Of a stretch of 54,051 nucleotides of DNA, positions 24,344-33,490 are shown piece after piece. Where the stretch lies: assembly GCA_031082425.1 (NCBI GenBank), contig JAVHLB010000011.1, positions 22,878-76,928 of the forward strand, in the 5' to 3' direction. The notes under the pieces are model-generated. The model made no database searches. It had not been told where the DNA came from and was given only the letters and a program-made list of their open reading frames with translations. The position numbers and the translations under genes were made by a program. The number at the start of each line of letters is the position of its first letter. The stretch's first letter is position 1. The stretch is from Candidatus Edwardsbacteria bacterium. Lineage in GTDB: Bacteria; Edwardsbacteria; AC1; EtOH8.

Positions 24344-26032
24344 ATGAAAAAGATTATTCTGATCTCAGCCCTAATGCTGATCGCCGCCGGCGCCCATGCC
24401 CTGCAGACCATAGAGCAGAAGACCCCCATTTCGCAGGTGGTGATCTACAATGACCGGGTGGAGATAACCCGGATGCACAAGACCGGCTACCAGCCCGGGG
24501 AATACCAGCTCAAGATGACCGACCTGCCGTCATCGCTGGACGAGAACTCGGTGCGGACCTCGGGGAGCGGCACGGCCGAGGTCAAGATCAACGGGGTGAA
24601 GATCGAGACGGTCTACCTGGACACCACCACCAACCAGAGATACAAGGCCCTGGAGGACTCGGTGGAGCAGCTCAAGGAACAGCAGAAAATCTACGACGAC
24701 CGCTACGGTCTGCTGCAGAAGGAGGCCGATTACCTGGAGAAGATAAAAAATGCCAGCACTGCTTTGCCTTCAGGCAGAGAATCCGAAAAGCCCAGATCCA
24801 CCACGGTCAGCGAATGGACCGGGCTGTATAATTTCTACGATGCCAAATTCGAAGCCATAAACAAGGAACAGCGGAGTATCGAGAAAAACAAGAAGGCCCT
24901 GCAGGCCAGGCTGAACGCCCTGCAGAGCCGCCTGCACAAGATTTCGGCCGGGGCCAACCTGACCAAGAAGAACGTCAGCGTCAGCTTCACCGTCAAAAAG
25001 GAGGGCAGTTTGGCCCTAGCCTTAAGCTATATGATGATGGGGGCCTCCTGGCATCCCCAGTACGATATCCGAGTGTCCCCGGAGAACAAGGAGGTGGAGT
25101 TCACCTATTACGGGGTGATCTACCAGAACACCGGCGAGGACTGGAAGAACGTCAAAATAACGCTGTCCACCGCCCAGCCGTCCATCTCCGGCTCCATGCC
25201 GGCCCTCAAGCCCTGGTATGTTGACGTCTACCAGCAGTATTACCAGAAGGGGCAGGCCTCGCAAAGGGCCAAGCAGAATATCGCCTACAGCAAGGAGCAG
25301 CAGGCCCCGGCTCCGGCGGAGATGGCCTATTTCGTGGACGGGACATCCGTTACCGATCAATTGGCTGGAGCCAGGGGAGCCAGCATCAATGTTTCCGATG
25401 TGGAATTCACAGGCACCTCCTACGTCTACCAGACCCCGGGCGAGAACAACATCCCCTCGGACGGCGAGCCGCACAAGATCCCCATAGCCTTCGAGACTTT
25501 AAAGGCCGAATTCGAATATTCTTCGGCCCCCCGCCTGAAACAGTATGCCTACCTGCAGGGCAAGGTCAAGAACACCACCGAGTATCCCTTCATCGCCGGA
25601 GATATCAATGTCTTCTTCGGGAACAATTTCGTGGGCACCTCGGCCATCAACACCGTCATTCCGTCCGAGAAGTTCGATGTATCGCTGGGCATAGACGAGG
25701 GCATTAAGATCACAAGGCAGAAGGTCAAGGACCTGGTCGAGAATGGCAAGAGGATCAAGCGGACCTACGGATATAAGATCACGGTGAAGAACCTGAAGAA
25801 GACCAAGGAGATCCTGACCGTCAACGAACAGTACCCGGTAACTCGCAACGATAAGATCAAGGTGAAATTAGTGTCGCCCAAGTTCGACGACGAGAAGCTG
25901 GAATACGGGATCAAGGAAAAGGCCAACGGCATCATCGAATGGAAGATGGAGCTGGACCCGCAGGAGAAGAAGGAGATGGAATTGGAGTACATCCTGGAGT
26001 ATCCCGGCGGGGTCAGCGTGACGGGGCTATAA
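24344..26032 (+). CDS. MuiA/DUF4139 family exported protein
   Basis: 562 aa from ATG 24344, with AAAGGAG 6 nt upstream; signal peptide about 1-19. The N-terminal DUF4140-type domain (QVVIYNDRVEITRM, GEYQLKMTDLPSSLDENSVR) is followed by a helical coiled-coil segment (about 90-200). A DUF4139 beta-rich domain follows, with LALSYMMMGASWHPQYDIR and YGVIYQNTGEDWKNVKITLST. This is the layout of the mucoidy-inhibitor A family, whose biochemical role is unknown. A loop near residues 325-365 (YFVDGTSVTDQL, GASINVSDVEFTG) resembles the plug motif of TonB-dependent receptors and looks inserted. It precedes the Kelch lipoprotein pair by 12 nt. Confidence 0.85.
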   Translation: MKKIILISALMLIAAGAHALQTIEQKTPISQVVIYNDRVEITRMHKTGYQPGEYQLKMTDLPSSLDENSVRTSGSGTAEVKINGVKIETVYLDTTTNQRYKALEDSVEQLKEQQKIYDDRYGLLQKEADYLEKIKNASTALPSGRESEKPRSTTVSEWTGLYNFYDAKFEAINKEQRSIEKNKKALQARLNALQSRLHKISAGANLTKKNVSVSFTVKKEGSLALALSYMMMGASWHPQYDIRVSPENKEVEFTYYGVIYQNTGEDWKNVKITLSTAQPSISGSMPALKPWYVDVYQQYYQKGQASQRAKQNIAYSKEQQAPAPAEMAYFVDGTSVTDQLAGARGASINVSDVEFTGTSYVYQTPGENNIPSDGEPHKIPIAFETLKAEFEYSSAPRLKQYAYLQGKVKNTTEYPFIAGDINVFFGNNFVGTSAINTVIPSEKFDVSLGIDEGIKITRQKVKDLVENGKRIKRTYGYKITVKNLKKTKEILTVNEQYPVTRNDKIKVKLVSPKFDDEKLEYGIKEKANGIIEWKMELDPQEKKEMELEYILEYPGGVSVTGL

Positions 26033-26044
26033 GGTGTGAAAACC

Positions 26045-27550
26045 ATGAAATATATATTTCCATTTTCCATATTGATCCTGATTATTTTTGGATTATCGTC
26101 ATGTAGCAAGGAAAATCCTGTATCGGCAGACCAAACTATACTGCCACCGACGCTTTTAACACCCGCAAACGGGGATACGGGAATAGGGAGTACACCAACA
26201 CTAACTTGGGCCTCAGTTGCAAATGCCAATGGGTATTGGCTACAAGTATCGGGGGACAGTACTTTTAATGTGAATATTGAATTCAACTATGAAGGGCTTG
26301 TTTTAAACAGCAAAGTACTACAGGAACTTTCCCCAGCAAATAAATATTTTTGGCGTGTAAAATCATTGGATGAGAAAGCATATTCGGAATGGTCTAAGGC
26401 ATGGAAATTTACCACAAGTGCCAAACCCAATTTCCCGCCAATAGAACCGGTCAATCCCCTGCCAATAAATGGAGAAGTAAATATTTTAACTCCGATCGTT
26501 CTTTCATGGGATGGTGGTGATCCTGATAGCGGTGATCTTGTAATATATACTGTGTTGTTGAGCACAGTAAACCCACCGTCGTCATATTTGGACGTACATG
26601 AAAGCAACTTGAATGTATGTAGATCAAATGTAAATAATTTACTGGGGAGAAAAACATATTATTGGCAGATAATTTCAAAAGACAACCATGCCAATATTAG
26701 GAACGGACCTGTCTGGAGTTTTACCACTTTAGACCCTTGGGTGGTTTTACAAGAAATGCCCACAGCACGATCATATATGACAGCCGATACATTTTCTGGT
26801 AAAATATTTGTAATTGGCGGTAAAAATTCAAGCAATCAGCCCCTATCCCTGGTCGAATTATATGATCCTATCAGCAATAGTTGGTCCGTTAAAGCAGATA
26901 TGCCCACCGCCAGATACAGGCAGTCAATGGCAAATTTAAATGGAACAATATATGTTTTTGGCGGTTATAATGACAGTGTTCTTCATGTTGTTGAATCTTA
27001 TGACCCGTTATTGAATACCTGGACCCCAAAAAGACCAATGCCCTATGCTGCATTCGGGCAATCCGCAACGTCGTATAATGGGAAGATATATCTTTTTGGT
27101 GGTGTTGATGGTGAAGGCAATCCATTACCGAGTATGAGATATGATTCCGTGAAAGATACCTTCGAAGTATTTCCCCAAAACGGCATTTATATTAATACAA
27201 CCCGTGCGGCTCTAACCCATGTGGAAAGCAGGAGAATATTTATTCTTAGTGATGATTTTTATGAATATTTCCCCGATTATGATATCACATACGAACATAG
27301 TCAACCGTATATACAATATGGTTCTGCCGCCCTTAATGGCGATCGAATATTTATGGTCAGAGATTCTTATTACACTTATGTATATGATATATTAAGCAGA
27401 AACACCTTTGAAACTACACCTCCCAGCTATTGGGGGGAAGGACTGTCTGTAATACAGGTGGGGGGTAAAATCTACACTATTGGCGGTGGATCAAAGATAG
27501 TTCAAGTATATGATCCCACTATTGACCCAGGGAGGCAAAATGATAAATAA
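26045..27550 (+). CDS. Kelch-repeat surface lipoprotein with two FnIII-like domains (copy 1)
   Basis: 501 aa from ATG 26045. The lipoprotein signal ends in the lipobox LSSC followed by SKENPVS. Two fibronectin-III-like modules come next (TPTLTWASVANANGYW, FWRVKSLDEKAYSEWSKAWKFTT, then TPIVLSWDGGDPDSGDL and YYWQIISKDNH). Kelch blades follow: GKIFVIGGK, GTIYVFGGY, GKIYLFGGV and GKIYTIGGG. One blade between the third and last is degenerate (RIFILSDDFY), so the propeller may be incomplete. Composition is strongly AT-rich compared with the LPS genes around it. It overlaps its paralogue by 11 nt. Likely role: carbohydrate or protein binding at the cell surface. Confidence 0.85.
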   Translation: MKYIFPFSILILIIFGLSSCSKENPVSADQTILPPTLLTPANGDTGIGSTPTLTWASVANANGYWLQVSGDSTFNVNIEFNYEGLVLNSKVLQELSPANKYFWRVKSLDEKAYSEWSKAWKFTTSAKPNFPPIEPVNPLPINGEVNILTPIVLSWDGGDPDSGDLVIYTVLLSTVNPPSSYLDVHESNLNVCRSNVNNLLGRKTYYWQIISKDNHANIRNGPVWSFTTLDPWVVLQEMPTARSYMTADTFSGKIFVIGGKNSSNQPLSLVELYDPISNSWSVKADMPTARYRQSMANLNGTIYVFGGYNDSVLHVVESYDPLLNTWTPKRPMPYAAFGQSATSYNGKIYLFGGVDGEGNPLPSMRYDSVKDTFEVFPQNGIYINTTRAALTHVESRRIFILSDDFYEYFPDYDITYEHSQPYIQYGSAALNGDRIFMVRDSYYTYVYDILSRNTFETTPPSYWGEGLSVIQVGGKIYTIGGGSKIVQVYDPTIDPGRQNDK

Positions 27551-29096
27551 AATAAATATTGTTCTTATAATTGCAATTTTGGCAATTATAAATATTTCCG
27601 GGTGTAGCAAAGATAATCCAGTATCGGTGGTGCAGGACCTTGTGACCCCAATATTACAATTGCCGGCAGATCAAGCGACTAATAGTGACCTGTCTCCATT
27701 ATTGCAGTGGCAAGAAGTCAGTGATGCGGTATCATACTCTGTTCAACTATGTGTTGATTCAACATATTCAAAACTGCTTATATATAAACAATCCATTTTA
27801 GATATTAACTACCAAACACCGCAGGCGTTGTTGACCGGATCAACAAGATATTATTGGCGTGTCAGAGCGATAAATGGCAATAGAGTGTCTTCGTGGTCGA
27901 AGACATGGTCCTTTTTAACTAATAATATACCGATCGCTCCCAAGAATCCCTTTCCGGCAGACGGCATATTAGATTTAGATAACTCGGTATCATTATCATG
28001 GGTTTGTTCGGATATCGATCCAAATGATACAATTAAATATGATGTGTATTTAAATGATTTTTATCCGCCAACCGTGAAAATCGGGAATGATCTAAGTGCC
28101 GCCTATCAGTCAGTGAGTAACCTTACAAGGGGTAAAACTTATTATTGGCGTGTTGTCGCCAAAGATAATCACGGGAACCAAGTTAGTGGTCCTATATGGT
28201 CTTTTAGCACACGTAGCCCATGGATGCAAATGGCATCTATGCGGGTAAGTGTCAGGTCACCTGGCTGTATACTATTAAATGGTAGTCTTTATGCTTTTGG
28301 TGGCTGGACCGATGATTTTACCACCAACACAGTACAATTATATGGGATTTATAACAATACATGGGTTGTTGGACCGAGCATGGTACAGTACAGGAGTAGG
28401 TTCAGTGCAGCAACTGTTATTAATAAAATCTATATTCTGGGTGGTTTTGGGTTCCCAAATTTAAATGAAGAATACGATCCAGCAACAGGGTTGTGGTCAA
28501 CAAAAGCGGATATGCCTACTAAACGTGTCAATTTTGCTGTTGCAACAGCCAATGGCATCATTTACGTTATGGGAGGTGATACATCGTGTAGTTGGGAGTC
28601 CACGATTTCATCAAATATAGTTGAAGCCTATGATCCAATCGCTGATTCATGGACAACAAAAGCACCAATGTTGCTGTCCCGTAAAAATCATACAGCTGCT
28701 GCCGTAAACGGTAAAATATATGTATTTGGCGGTAATGAAACATGGAATGATCCACTTACTAATGTCGATGAATATGATCCAGCTACCAACACTTGGACAA
28801 GTAAAAGCCCGATTCCTACCCCAAGATATTATTTGTCATCAGCAACATCAAACGGGATTATTTATGCGATGGGTGGACTGTACTATGATTTATCAAATCA
28901 TCAAAATTATTATTATACAAATGTAGAAGCATATGACCCTGTGGCAAATAGCTGGACCCAAAAAACACCTATGCCGACAGGTAAGTTTTGGTTTGGGGCG
29001 GCCTCCGATAATAATTTTATCTATACCATAGGCGGGGATAACGGTTATAATTGTCTGAATGAAGTGTATAAATATGATCCATTACTCGACCAATAA
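27540..29096 (+). CDS. Kelch-repeat surface lipoprotein with two FnIII-like domains (copy 2)
   Basis: 518 aa; ATG 27540 preceded by GGGAGG and overlapping the end of copy 1. The lipobox ISGC is followed by SKDNPVS, nearly the same as copy 1. Two FnIII-like modules (LSPLLQWQEVSDAVSYSV, YYWRVRAINGNRVSSWSKTWSF; YYWRVVAKDNHGNQVSGPIWSF) lead into six well-kept Kelch blades: GSLYAFGGW, NKIYILGGF, GIIYVMGGD, GKIYVFGGN, GIIYAMGGL and NFIYTIGGD. A six-blade beta-propeller is therefore likely. AT-rich like copy 1. The pair probably arose by tandem duplication, with copy 2 keeping the propeller and copy 1 drifting. Confidence 0.85.
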   Translation: MINKINIVLIIAILAIINISGCSKDNPVSVVQDLVTPILQLPADQATNSDLSPLLQWQEVSDAVSYSVQLCVDSTYSKLLIYKQSILDINYQTPQALLTGSTRYYWRVRAINGNRVSSWSKTWSFLTNNIPIAPKNPFPADGILDLDNSVSLSWVCSDIDPNDTIKYDVYLNDFYPPTVKIGNDLSAAYQSVSNLTRGKTYYWRVVAKDNHGNQVSGPIWSFSTRSPWMQMASMRVSVRSPGCILLNGSLYAFGGWTDDFTTNTVQLYGIYNNTWVVGPSMVQYRSRFSAATVINKIYILGGFGFPNLNEEYDPATGLWSTKADMPTKRVNFAVATANGIIYVMGGDTSCSWESTISSNIVEAYDPIADSWTTKAPMLLSRKNHTAAAVNGKIYVFGGNETWNDPLTNVDEYDPATNTWTSKSPIPTPRYYLSSATSNGIIYAMGGLYYDLSNHQNYYYTNVEAYDPVANSWTQKTPMPTGKFWFGAASDNNFIYTIGGDNGYNCLNEVYKYDPLLDQ

Positions 29097-29144
29097 AGTT
29101 TATGACAATTTATTTTTCTACTTAATAACGGGAAGTAAAGCGAA

Positions 29145-30119
29145 ATGAAGAACAGCAATAAGAGCATAGTCAACCTGGGCAGGAAGGTCATCAAGACCGA
29201 GGCCCTGGCCCTGAACGACCTGGCCGACCGTCTCAACGGCAATTTCGACCAGGCGGTGGAAGTCCTGCTGAAGGTCAAGCGCAAGGTGATCGTCACCGGG
29301 GTGGGGAAATCCGGCCTGATCGGCCAGAAGATAGCCGCTACTTTGACCTCCACCGGAACCCCGGCCTTCTTCCTGCATCCCACCGACGCCCTGCACGGCG
29401 ACCTGGGGCTGGTGCGCAAAGGCGACGCGGCCATCATCATCTCCAAGAGCGGGGAGACCGACGAGCTGTACGAACTGCTGTCTGTCCTGAAGAGGGTGGG
29501 GGTCAAGATCATTGCCCTGCTGGGCAAGCTGGATTCCCCGCTGGCCGGGCTGTCCGACGTGGTGCTGGACGTCTCGGTCAAAGAAGAGGCCTGCCCCCAC
29601 GACCTGGTGCCCACCTCCAGCACCACCGCCGCCCTGGCCATGGGCGACGCCCTGGCCGTGGCCCTGTTGGACCAGCGCAATTTCAGCCCGGAGGACTTCG
29701 CCTGTTTTCACCCCGGCGGCGGCTTGGGCAAAAGGCTTCTGCTGAAGGTGTCCGACCTGATGCTGACCGGCAAGGATGTTCCCATCGTCGCCAGCGGCTC
29801 GGGCATGAAGGAGGCCCTGATAGAGATGACCGCCAAGCGCGGGGTGACCTCGGTGGTGGATGATAAGGGCCGGCTGCTGGGCATCATCACCGACGGCGAC
29901 CTCAAAAGACTATTGGCCAAGACCAACGACATCTTTTCCTTAAAGGTGGACGAAGTGATCGGCAGGAACCCCAAGACGGTGGACCAGGAACGCCTGGCGG
30001 TGAAGGCCGCCAAGATGATGGAGGACCACCGGGTGACCTCCCTGCTGGTGGTGGACAAGGAGAAGAAGCCGGTGGGGATAATCCATCTGCATGACATCAT
30101 GCAGGCGGGGGTTTTGTAG
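29145..30119 (+). CDS. kdsD: Arabinose-5-phosphate isomerase (KdsD/KpsF/GutQ family)
   Basis: 324 aa. It converts ribulose 5-phosphate to arabinose 5-phosphate, the substrate of KdsA. The SIS domain (about 35-175) holds VIVTGVGKSGLIGQKIA, FFLHPTDALHGDLG, IIISKSGETDEL and LVPTSSTTAALAMGDALA. The family-specific motif CFHPGGGLGKRLL follows, then two CBS domains (about 205-322: PIVASGSGMKEAL, LGIITDGDLKRLL, VTSLLVVDKEKKPVGIIHLHD). CBS modules in this family regulate activity. The operon partner kdsC/kdsB is not present. The gene returns to the high-GC composition of the rest of the window. Confidence 0.93.
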   Translation: MKNSNKSIVNLGRKVIKTEALALNDLADRLNGNFDQAVEVLLKVKRKVIVTGVGKSGLIGQKIAATLTSTGTPAFFLHPTDALHGDLGLVRKGDAAIIISKSGETDELYELLSVLKRVGVKIIALLGKLDSPLAGLSDVVLDVSVKEEACPHDLVPTSSTTAALAMGDALAVALLDQRNFSPEDFACFHPGGGLGKRLLLKVSDLMLTGKDVPIVASGSGMKEALIEMTAKRGVTSVVDDKGRLLGIITDGDLKRLLAKTNDIFSLKVDEVIGRNPKTVDQERLAVKAAKMMEDHRVTSLLVVDKEKKPVGIIHLHDIMQAGVL

Positions 30120-30228
30120 ATCTTAGTTGTTAGATGTTAGATGATAGGGATTTTGGACACCTCTCTAACCATCCCCGATGCGGAGAGGGAATTGATTGAA
30201 AATAATTTATTATAAGGGCAGATGGGCA

Positions 30229-30669
30229 ATGTTAAAAGATTTAAACGTTTTGAAAAAGTATTATATTTTAATTTGTTTGCTTTTATTTTCTTGTGCAATA
30301 AATGAGTATAATAAGCCCGATGTTATTGCTTATAATTGGATGAAAGCATCAATCTTGGGTGATAAAGATTCTTTATCAAAATATACAGATTGGATTGAAA
30401 GTATAGCGCCAGAAAAACGTAAATCCCAAGAATTGTTTCAATCTGAAAAGGAGTCAATATTGGAAGGCCACTCTTTCAATTCTGACATACTAAGGGAAAA
30501 TGAATGGTTTCTCCAAATAATACCTTCTTTAAAAGTTATTAAAACAAAAATAATAGATAACACAGCAGAAGTGACGTTGTCTTTTAATAAGGATAGCTCT
30601 CAAGTAATAACAGTCAGTTTAAGCCTTAAGAAAAAGCAGAATGAATGGAAAGTATATAAAACCAAGTAA
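30229..30669 (+). CDS. Small AT-rich lipoprotein of unknown function
   Basis: About 146 aa. A lipoprotein signal YILICLLLFSC gives a Cys near residue 21. The mature part (WMKASILGDKDSLSKYTDWIE, VIKTKIIDNTAEVTLSFNKD, WKVYKTK) looks like a DUF4878/NTF2-like fold, often seen in small bacterial lipoproteins, but I cannot assign it. The start is uncertain: the frame is open from a TTG at 30196, and the ATG at 30229 has AAGGG 12 nt upstream. Its composition is much more AT-rich than its neighbours. About 170 nt of AT-rich sequence without a gene follows. Confidence 0.65.
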   Translation: MLKDLNVLKKYYILICLLLFSCAINEYNKPDVIAYNWMKASILGDKDSLSKYTDWIESIAPEKRKSQELFQSEKESILEGHSFNSDILRENEWFLQIIPSLKVIKTKIIDNTAEVTLSFNKDSSQVITVSLSLKKKQNEWKVYKTK

Positions 30670-30841
30670 GACTTATTAAATCTTACAAGGAATCAAACTT
30701 CTAAAATAATTTATTGATTCGTAAAATGGGAAAGTTGGCATAGCAATTCTGGTATAAATTTTGCTGTGCTATTGACATGAAAATTCAAACTTCTCTAATT
30801 TATTGACCTATAAATCGTTATAAAAGACTTCGGATCTTATC

Positions 30842-30875
30842 AAGCGGCCTTTTTATTTAAAAAGGCCGCTTTTTA
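30842..30875. terminator. Strong terminator between the lipoprotein and acyltransferase genes
   Basis: A perfect 13-bp stem (AAGCGGCCTTTTT/AAAAAGGCCGCTT) with a 4-nt loop ATTT is followed by TTTAGC. It is 16 nt before the acyltransferase start. It can act in both directions. Confidence 0.85.
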
Positions 30876-30890
30876 GCTTGAAAAGGGCAG

Positions 30891-31790
30891 GTGGCTGTGG
30901 TAAATTTAACTGTGCGAAAAAAAATACGACGCCATATACAATACATCCTGATCCGGGCAGTTCTCTTTGTCATCCAAATGCTTCCCAGACGGGCGGCCGT
31001 CTCCGCCGCCGCGGGGCTTTCGGGCCTGGCCTGGCGTCTCCTGAAAAAGGAAAGAAGGAAGACCCTCTTCAACCTGGCCCTGATCTTTCCGGAGCGCAGG
31101 GACCACGAAGCCGTGGGACGGGAGGTCTTTCGGAATGTGGCGGTGTCGGTGGCCGATGCCTTCACCCTTTTCAGGATAACCGACGATCAGCTGAACGACC
31201 TGGTAACGGTCGAGGGCCTGGAGCATTTCGATGCCGCCTACAATCAGGGCAAGGGACTGGTGGCCGTCACCGGGCACATCGGCTGCTGGGAGTTCATCCC
31301 GGCCTGGTTCTCACGCAAAGGCTACAAGATCAGCGTCATCGGCAAGCGGGTCTACGATCCCCGGCTGGACAGGATACTGGCCCGGATGCGCTCCAGCCAG
31401 GGGGTGAACATCATCGACCGGGACAGCGGGGCCAAGGACGCCCTGCGCGACCTGCGCAGCGGCCATGCGGTGGGGATACTGATAGACCAGGACACCCGGG
31501 TGGCCAGCATCGACGTGGAGTTTTTCGGGCATCAGGCCAGCACCCCGGTGGGGGCGGCCGCCCTGGCCGACAAGACCGGGTCCCCGGTGGTGCCGCTGGC
31601 CATCCTCCGCCAACCCAACGGAAAGTACCTGCTGTCCGTCAAACCGGCCATAGCCTTCGACCGGTCCCTGCCCAAGGAGGAACGGATCCGGGCCATGGTC
31701 CAGGAACAGACCCGCCAGCTGGAGGAGTTCATCCGGCGCGACATCACCCAGTGGGTGTGGATGCACCTGCGGTGGAAGGAAAAGCCTTGA
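30891..31790 (+). CDS. LpxL/HtrB-type lipid A acyltransferase
   Basis: 299 aa; GTG start with AAGGG upstream. It adds a secondary acyl chain to lipid A or a related lipid at the inner membrane. An N-terminal hydrophobic stretch (HIQYILIRAVLFVIQML) anchors it. The catalytic motif is TGHIGCWE, that is His129-x4-Glu134. ILIDQDTR and TPVGAAALADKTGSPVVPL are the conserved substrate-binding blocks. ITQWVWMHLRW is the family C-terminal signature. The lptC-lptA genes follow after about 110 nt, so this gene opens the LPS assembly and export section. Confidence 0.9.
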   Translation: MAVVNLTVRKKIRRHIQYILIRAVLFVIQMLPRRAAVSAAAGLSGLAWRLLKKERRKTLFNLALIFPERRDHEAVGREVFRNVAVSVADAFTLFRITDDQLNDLVTVEGLEHFDAAYNQGKGLVAVTGHIGCWEFIPAWFSRKGYKISVIGKRVYDPRLDRILARMRSSQGVNIIDRDSGAKDALRDLRSGHAVGILIDQDTRVASIDVEFFGHQASTPVGAAALADKTGSPVVPLAILRQPNGKYLLSVKPAIAFDRSLPKEERIRAMVQEQTRQLEEFIRRDITQWVWMHLRWKEKP

Positions 31791-31898
31791 GTTAACGATT
31801 GATATAAGATGGTCGGACAGCGTCATACAATAGGGAAACGATAGTCACTATCAAAAAGACATATAAAATCTTAGACATTTAATTGACATTCTTTTGCA

Positions 31899-32441
31899 AT
31901 GAGAAACAGATCGATATACATATTGTCATTAATATTACTGGCGGGGTGCGGGACCAAGGACCAACCGGCCCGGATCCGGCCGGTTCAAGGCAGAACCCCC
32001 TCCCAGACCATCGTGGATTTCAACCTGATCGAGACCATCCTGGGCCGCCGCTCCTGGGTGCTCAGGGCCGACCAGGCCGATACCTACGACCAGAGCCAGG
32101 AGGTGGACCTGCACAAGCTGGATATTGATTTCTACAAGACCGGCACCGACTCGGTCAACGCCACCCTGACGGCGGATTTCGGCAAGGTCAACACCGCCAC
32201 CCGAGACATGGAGGCCAGCCGGAATGTCCGGATGGTGACCAGCGACAGCCTGGTGCTGACCACCGACCACCTCACCTGGAACAACGATACCAAAAAACTG
32301 TTCACCGAATCGGCCATCCGCCTGGAGAAGGGCACCGACTGGCTGACCGGCGACGGGCTGGAGGCCAGCTCGGATCTCAAGGAGATCCAGATCAAAAGGA
32401 ACGTCAGGGGCCAAAAAGATCTGTTGAACATAGAACGATGA
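31899..32441 (+). CDS. lptC: LptC-like LPS export lipoprotein
   Basis: 180 aa. It starts with a lipoprotein-like signal (YILSLILLAGC), where E. coli LptC has a membrane anchor; lipidated LptC is common outside Proteobacteria. The rest is a beta-jellyroll: SWVLRADQADTYDQSQEVDLH, VNATLTADFGKVNTATRDMEASRNVRMVTSD and LTWNNDTKKLFTES. The phrase with GDGLEASSDLKEIQIKRNVRG is the usual LptC end. It receives LPS from the LptBFG pump and passes it to LptA. It overlaps the LptA-like gene by 4 nt. The pump genes are outside the window. Confidence 0.85.
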   Translation: MRNRSIYILSLILLAGCGTKDQPARIRPVQGRTPSQTIVDFNLIETILGRRSWVLRADQADTYDQSQEVDLHKLDIDFYKTGTDSVNATLTADFGKVNTATRDMEASRNVRMVTSDSLVLTTDHLTWNNDTKKLFTESAIRLEKGTDWLTGDGLEASSDLKEIQIKRNVRGQKDLLNIER

Positions 32442-33490
32442 GCTGCCTTGCCGGAATATTGATGGCCGCCCTGATGGCGGCCGCGGCGCCCGACACCAGC
32501 CAGCCCTACCTGGTGTCGGCCAATTCCATGAAGGTCCAATTGGTGGGACAGGACAAGGTGACCTGGCTGCGGGGAGGGGTGGAGATCATCCACGGTCCGA
32601 CCGTCATCCGGGGCGACAGCGCCCGGGTGTCCACCCTGCAGGAGCAGGCCCTGATCTGGGGCCATGTCCGGATAACCGACCGGACGGCCGAGCTGGCCGG
32701 GCAGAGCGCGGTCTACTTTAAAAGATACGGCCGGAGCGTCCTGCAGGGCCGGTCAAACCTTAAGGACGGCGGCTGGACCCTGACGGCCGATTCCCTGGTC
32801 CATCTCCGGGACCAGGCCAAGAGTTACGCCTTCGGCCAGGTGGAAATGCGGGACTCGTCAGGCAAGAGCAATATCCAAAGCGATTACGGCGAGTATTGGC
32901 ACCAGGAGAGCTATGGCCTGCTGACCGGAAGCCCCAAGTACTCCATCACCGGCGGCACAGGCAAGCTCAGCACCATCACCGCCGACCGGATGGAGGCCTA
33001 TCAGCAGGGCCAGGTGGCCATCGCCACCGGGAACGTCAATTACTCCGAGGACAGCGTCTGGGCCTCGGCCGGGAGGATGTCCTACTTCAGGAACCAGGGC
33101 CGGTTGTTCCTGGAGGAGCAGCCCCGGGTGTGGCGCAGCGATGCCGACCTGTCGGGCCGGACCATTGAGCTTTCCTTCCACCGGGACAGCCTGAAGAACT
33201 CGGTGGTGCGCGATTCGGTGGTCCTGCGGCAGTTTTTGGCCGAGCCGGGAGACACCGACCTGATCAAATGCGACAGCCTGTGGATAGAATTCTCCCAGGG
33301 AAAACTCTCCCAGGCCCGGGCCACCGGCAGCGCCTGGAGCCGATATCATCAGATCGACAAAGGGAAAGTCTCGGGCTGGAACGTCACGGCCGGCGACCAG
33401 ATGGAATTTTATTTTACCCAAGGCAAGATAGACAAACTGAAGGTGGATCAAAAATCCCGGGGTGCCTATTTCGAATTGGAGAAGCCATGA
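32438..33490 (+). CDS. LptA/OstA-like periplasmic LPS-transport protein
   Basis: 350 aa with a short signal peptide (LAGILMAALMAAAAP). It contains a repeated OstA beta-taco pattern: VSANSMKVQLVGQDKVTWLRGGVEIIHGPTVIRGDSARV, then YAFGQVEMRDSSGKSNIQSDYGEYW and ITADRMEAYQQGQVAIATGNVNYSEDSVWASAG. It is about twice as long as E. coli LptA, as usual in FCB-type OstA-like proteins. It should bridge LPS across the periplasm from LptC to LptD. It overlaps lptC and rpoN by 4 nt on each side, so the three genes are translationally linked. Confidence 0.82.
   Translation: MSCLAGILMAALMAAAAPDTSQPYLVSANSMKVQLVGQDKVTWLRGGVEIIHGPTVIRGDSARVSTLQEQALIWGHVRITDRTAELAGQSAVYFKRYGRSVLQGRSNLKDGGWTLTADSLVHLRDQAKSYAFGQVEMRDSSGKSNIQSDYGEYWHQESYGLLTGSPKYSITGGTGKLSTITADRMEAYQQGQVAIATGNVNYSEDSVWASAGRMSYFRNQGRLFLEEQPRVWRSDADLSGRTIELSFHRDSLKNSVVRDSVVLRQFLAEPGDTDLIKCDSLWIEFSQGKLSQARATGSAWSRYHQIDKGKVSGWNVTAGDQMEFYFTQGKIDKLKVDQKSRGAYFELEKP

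Noticed and set aside
33268..33486. N-terminal extension of rpoN
   Set aside because: It overlaps the LptA-like coding sequence out of frame. The ATG at 33487 starts with normal sigma-54 region I.
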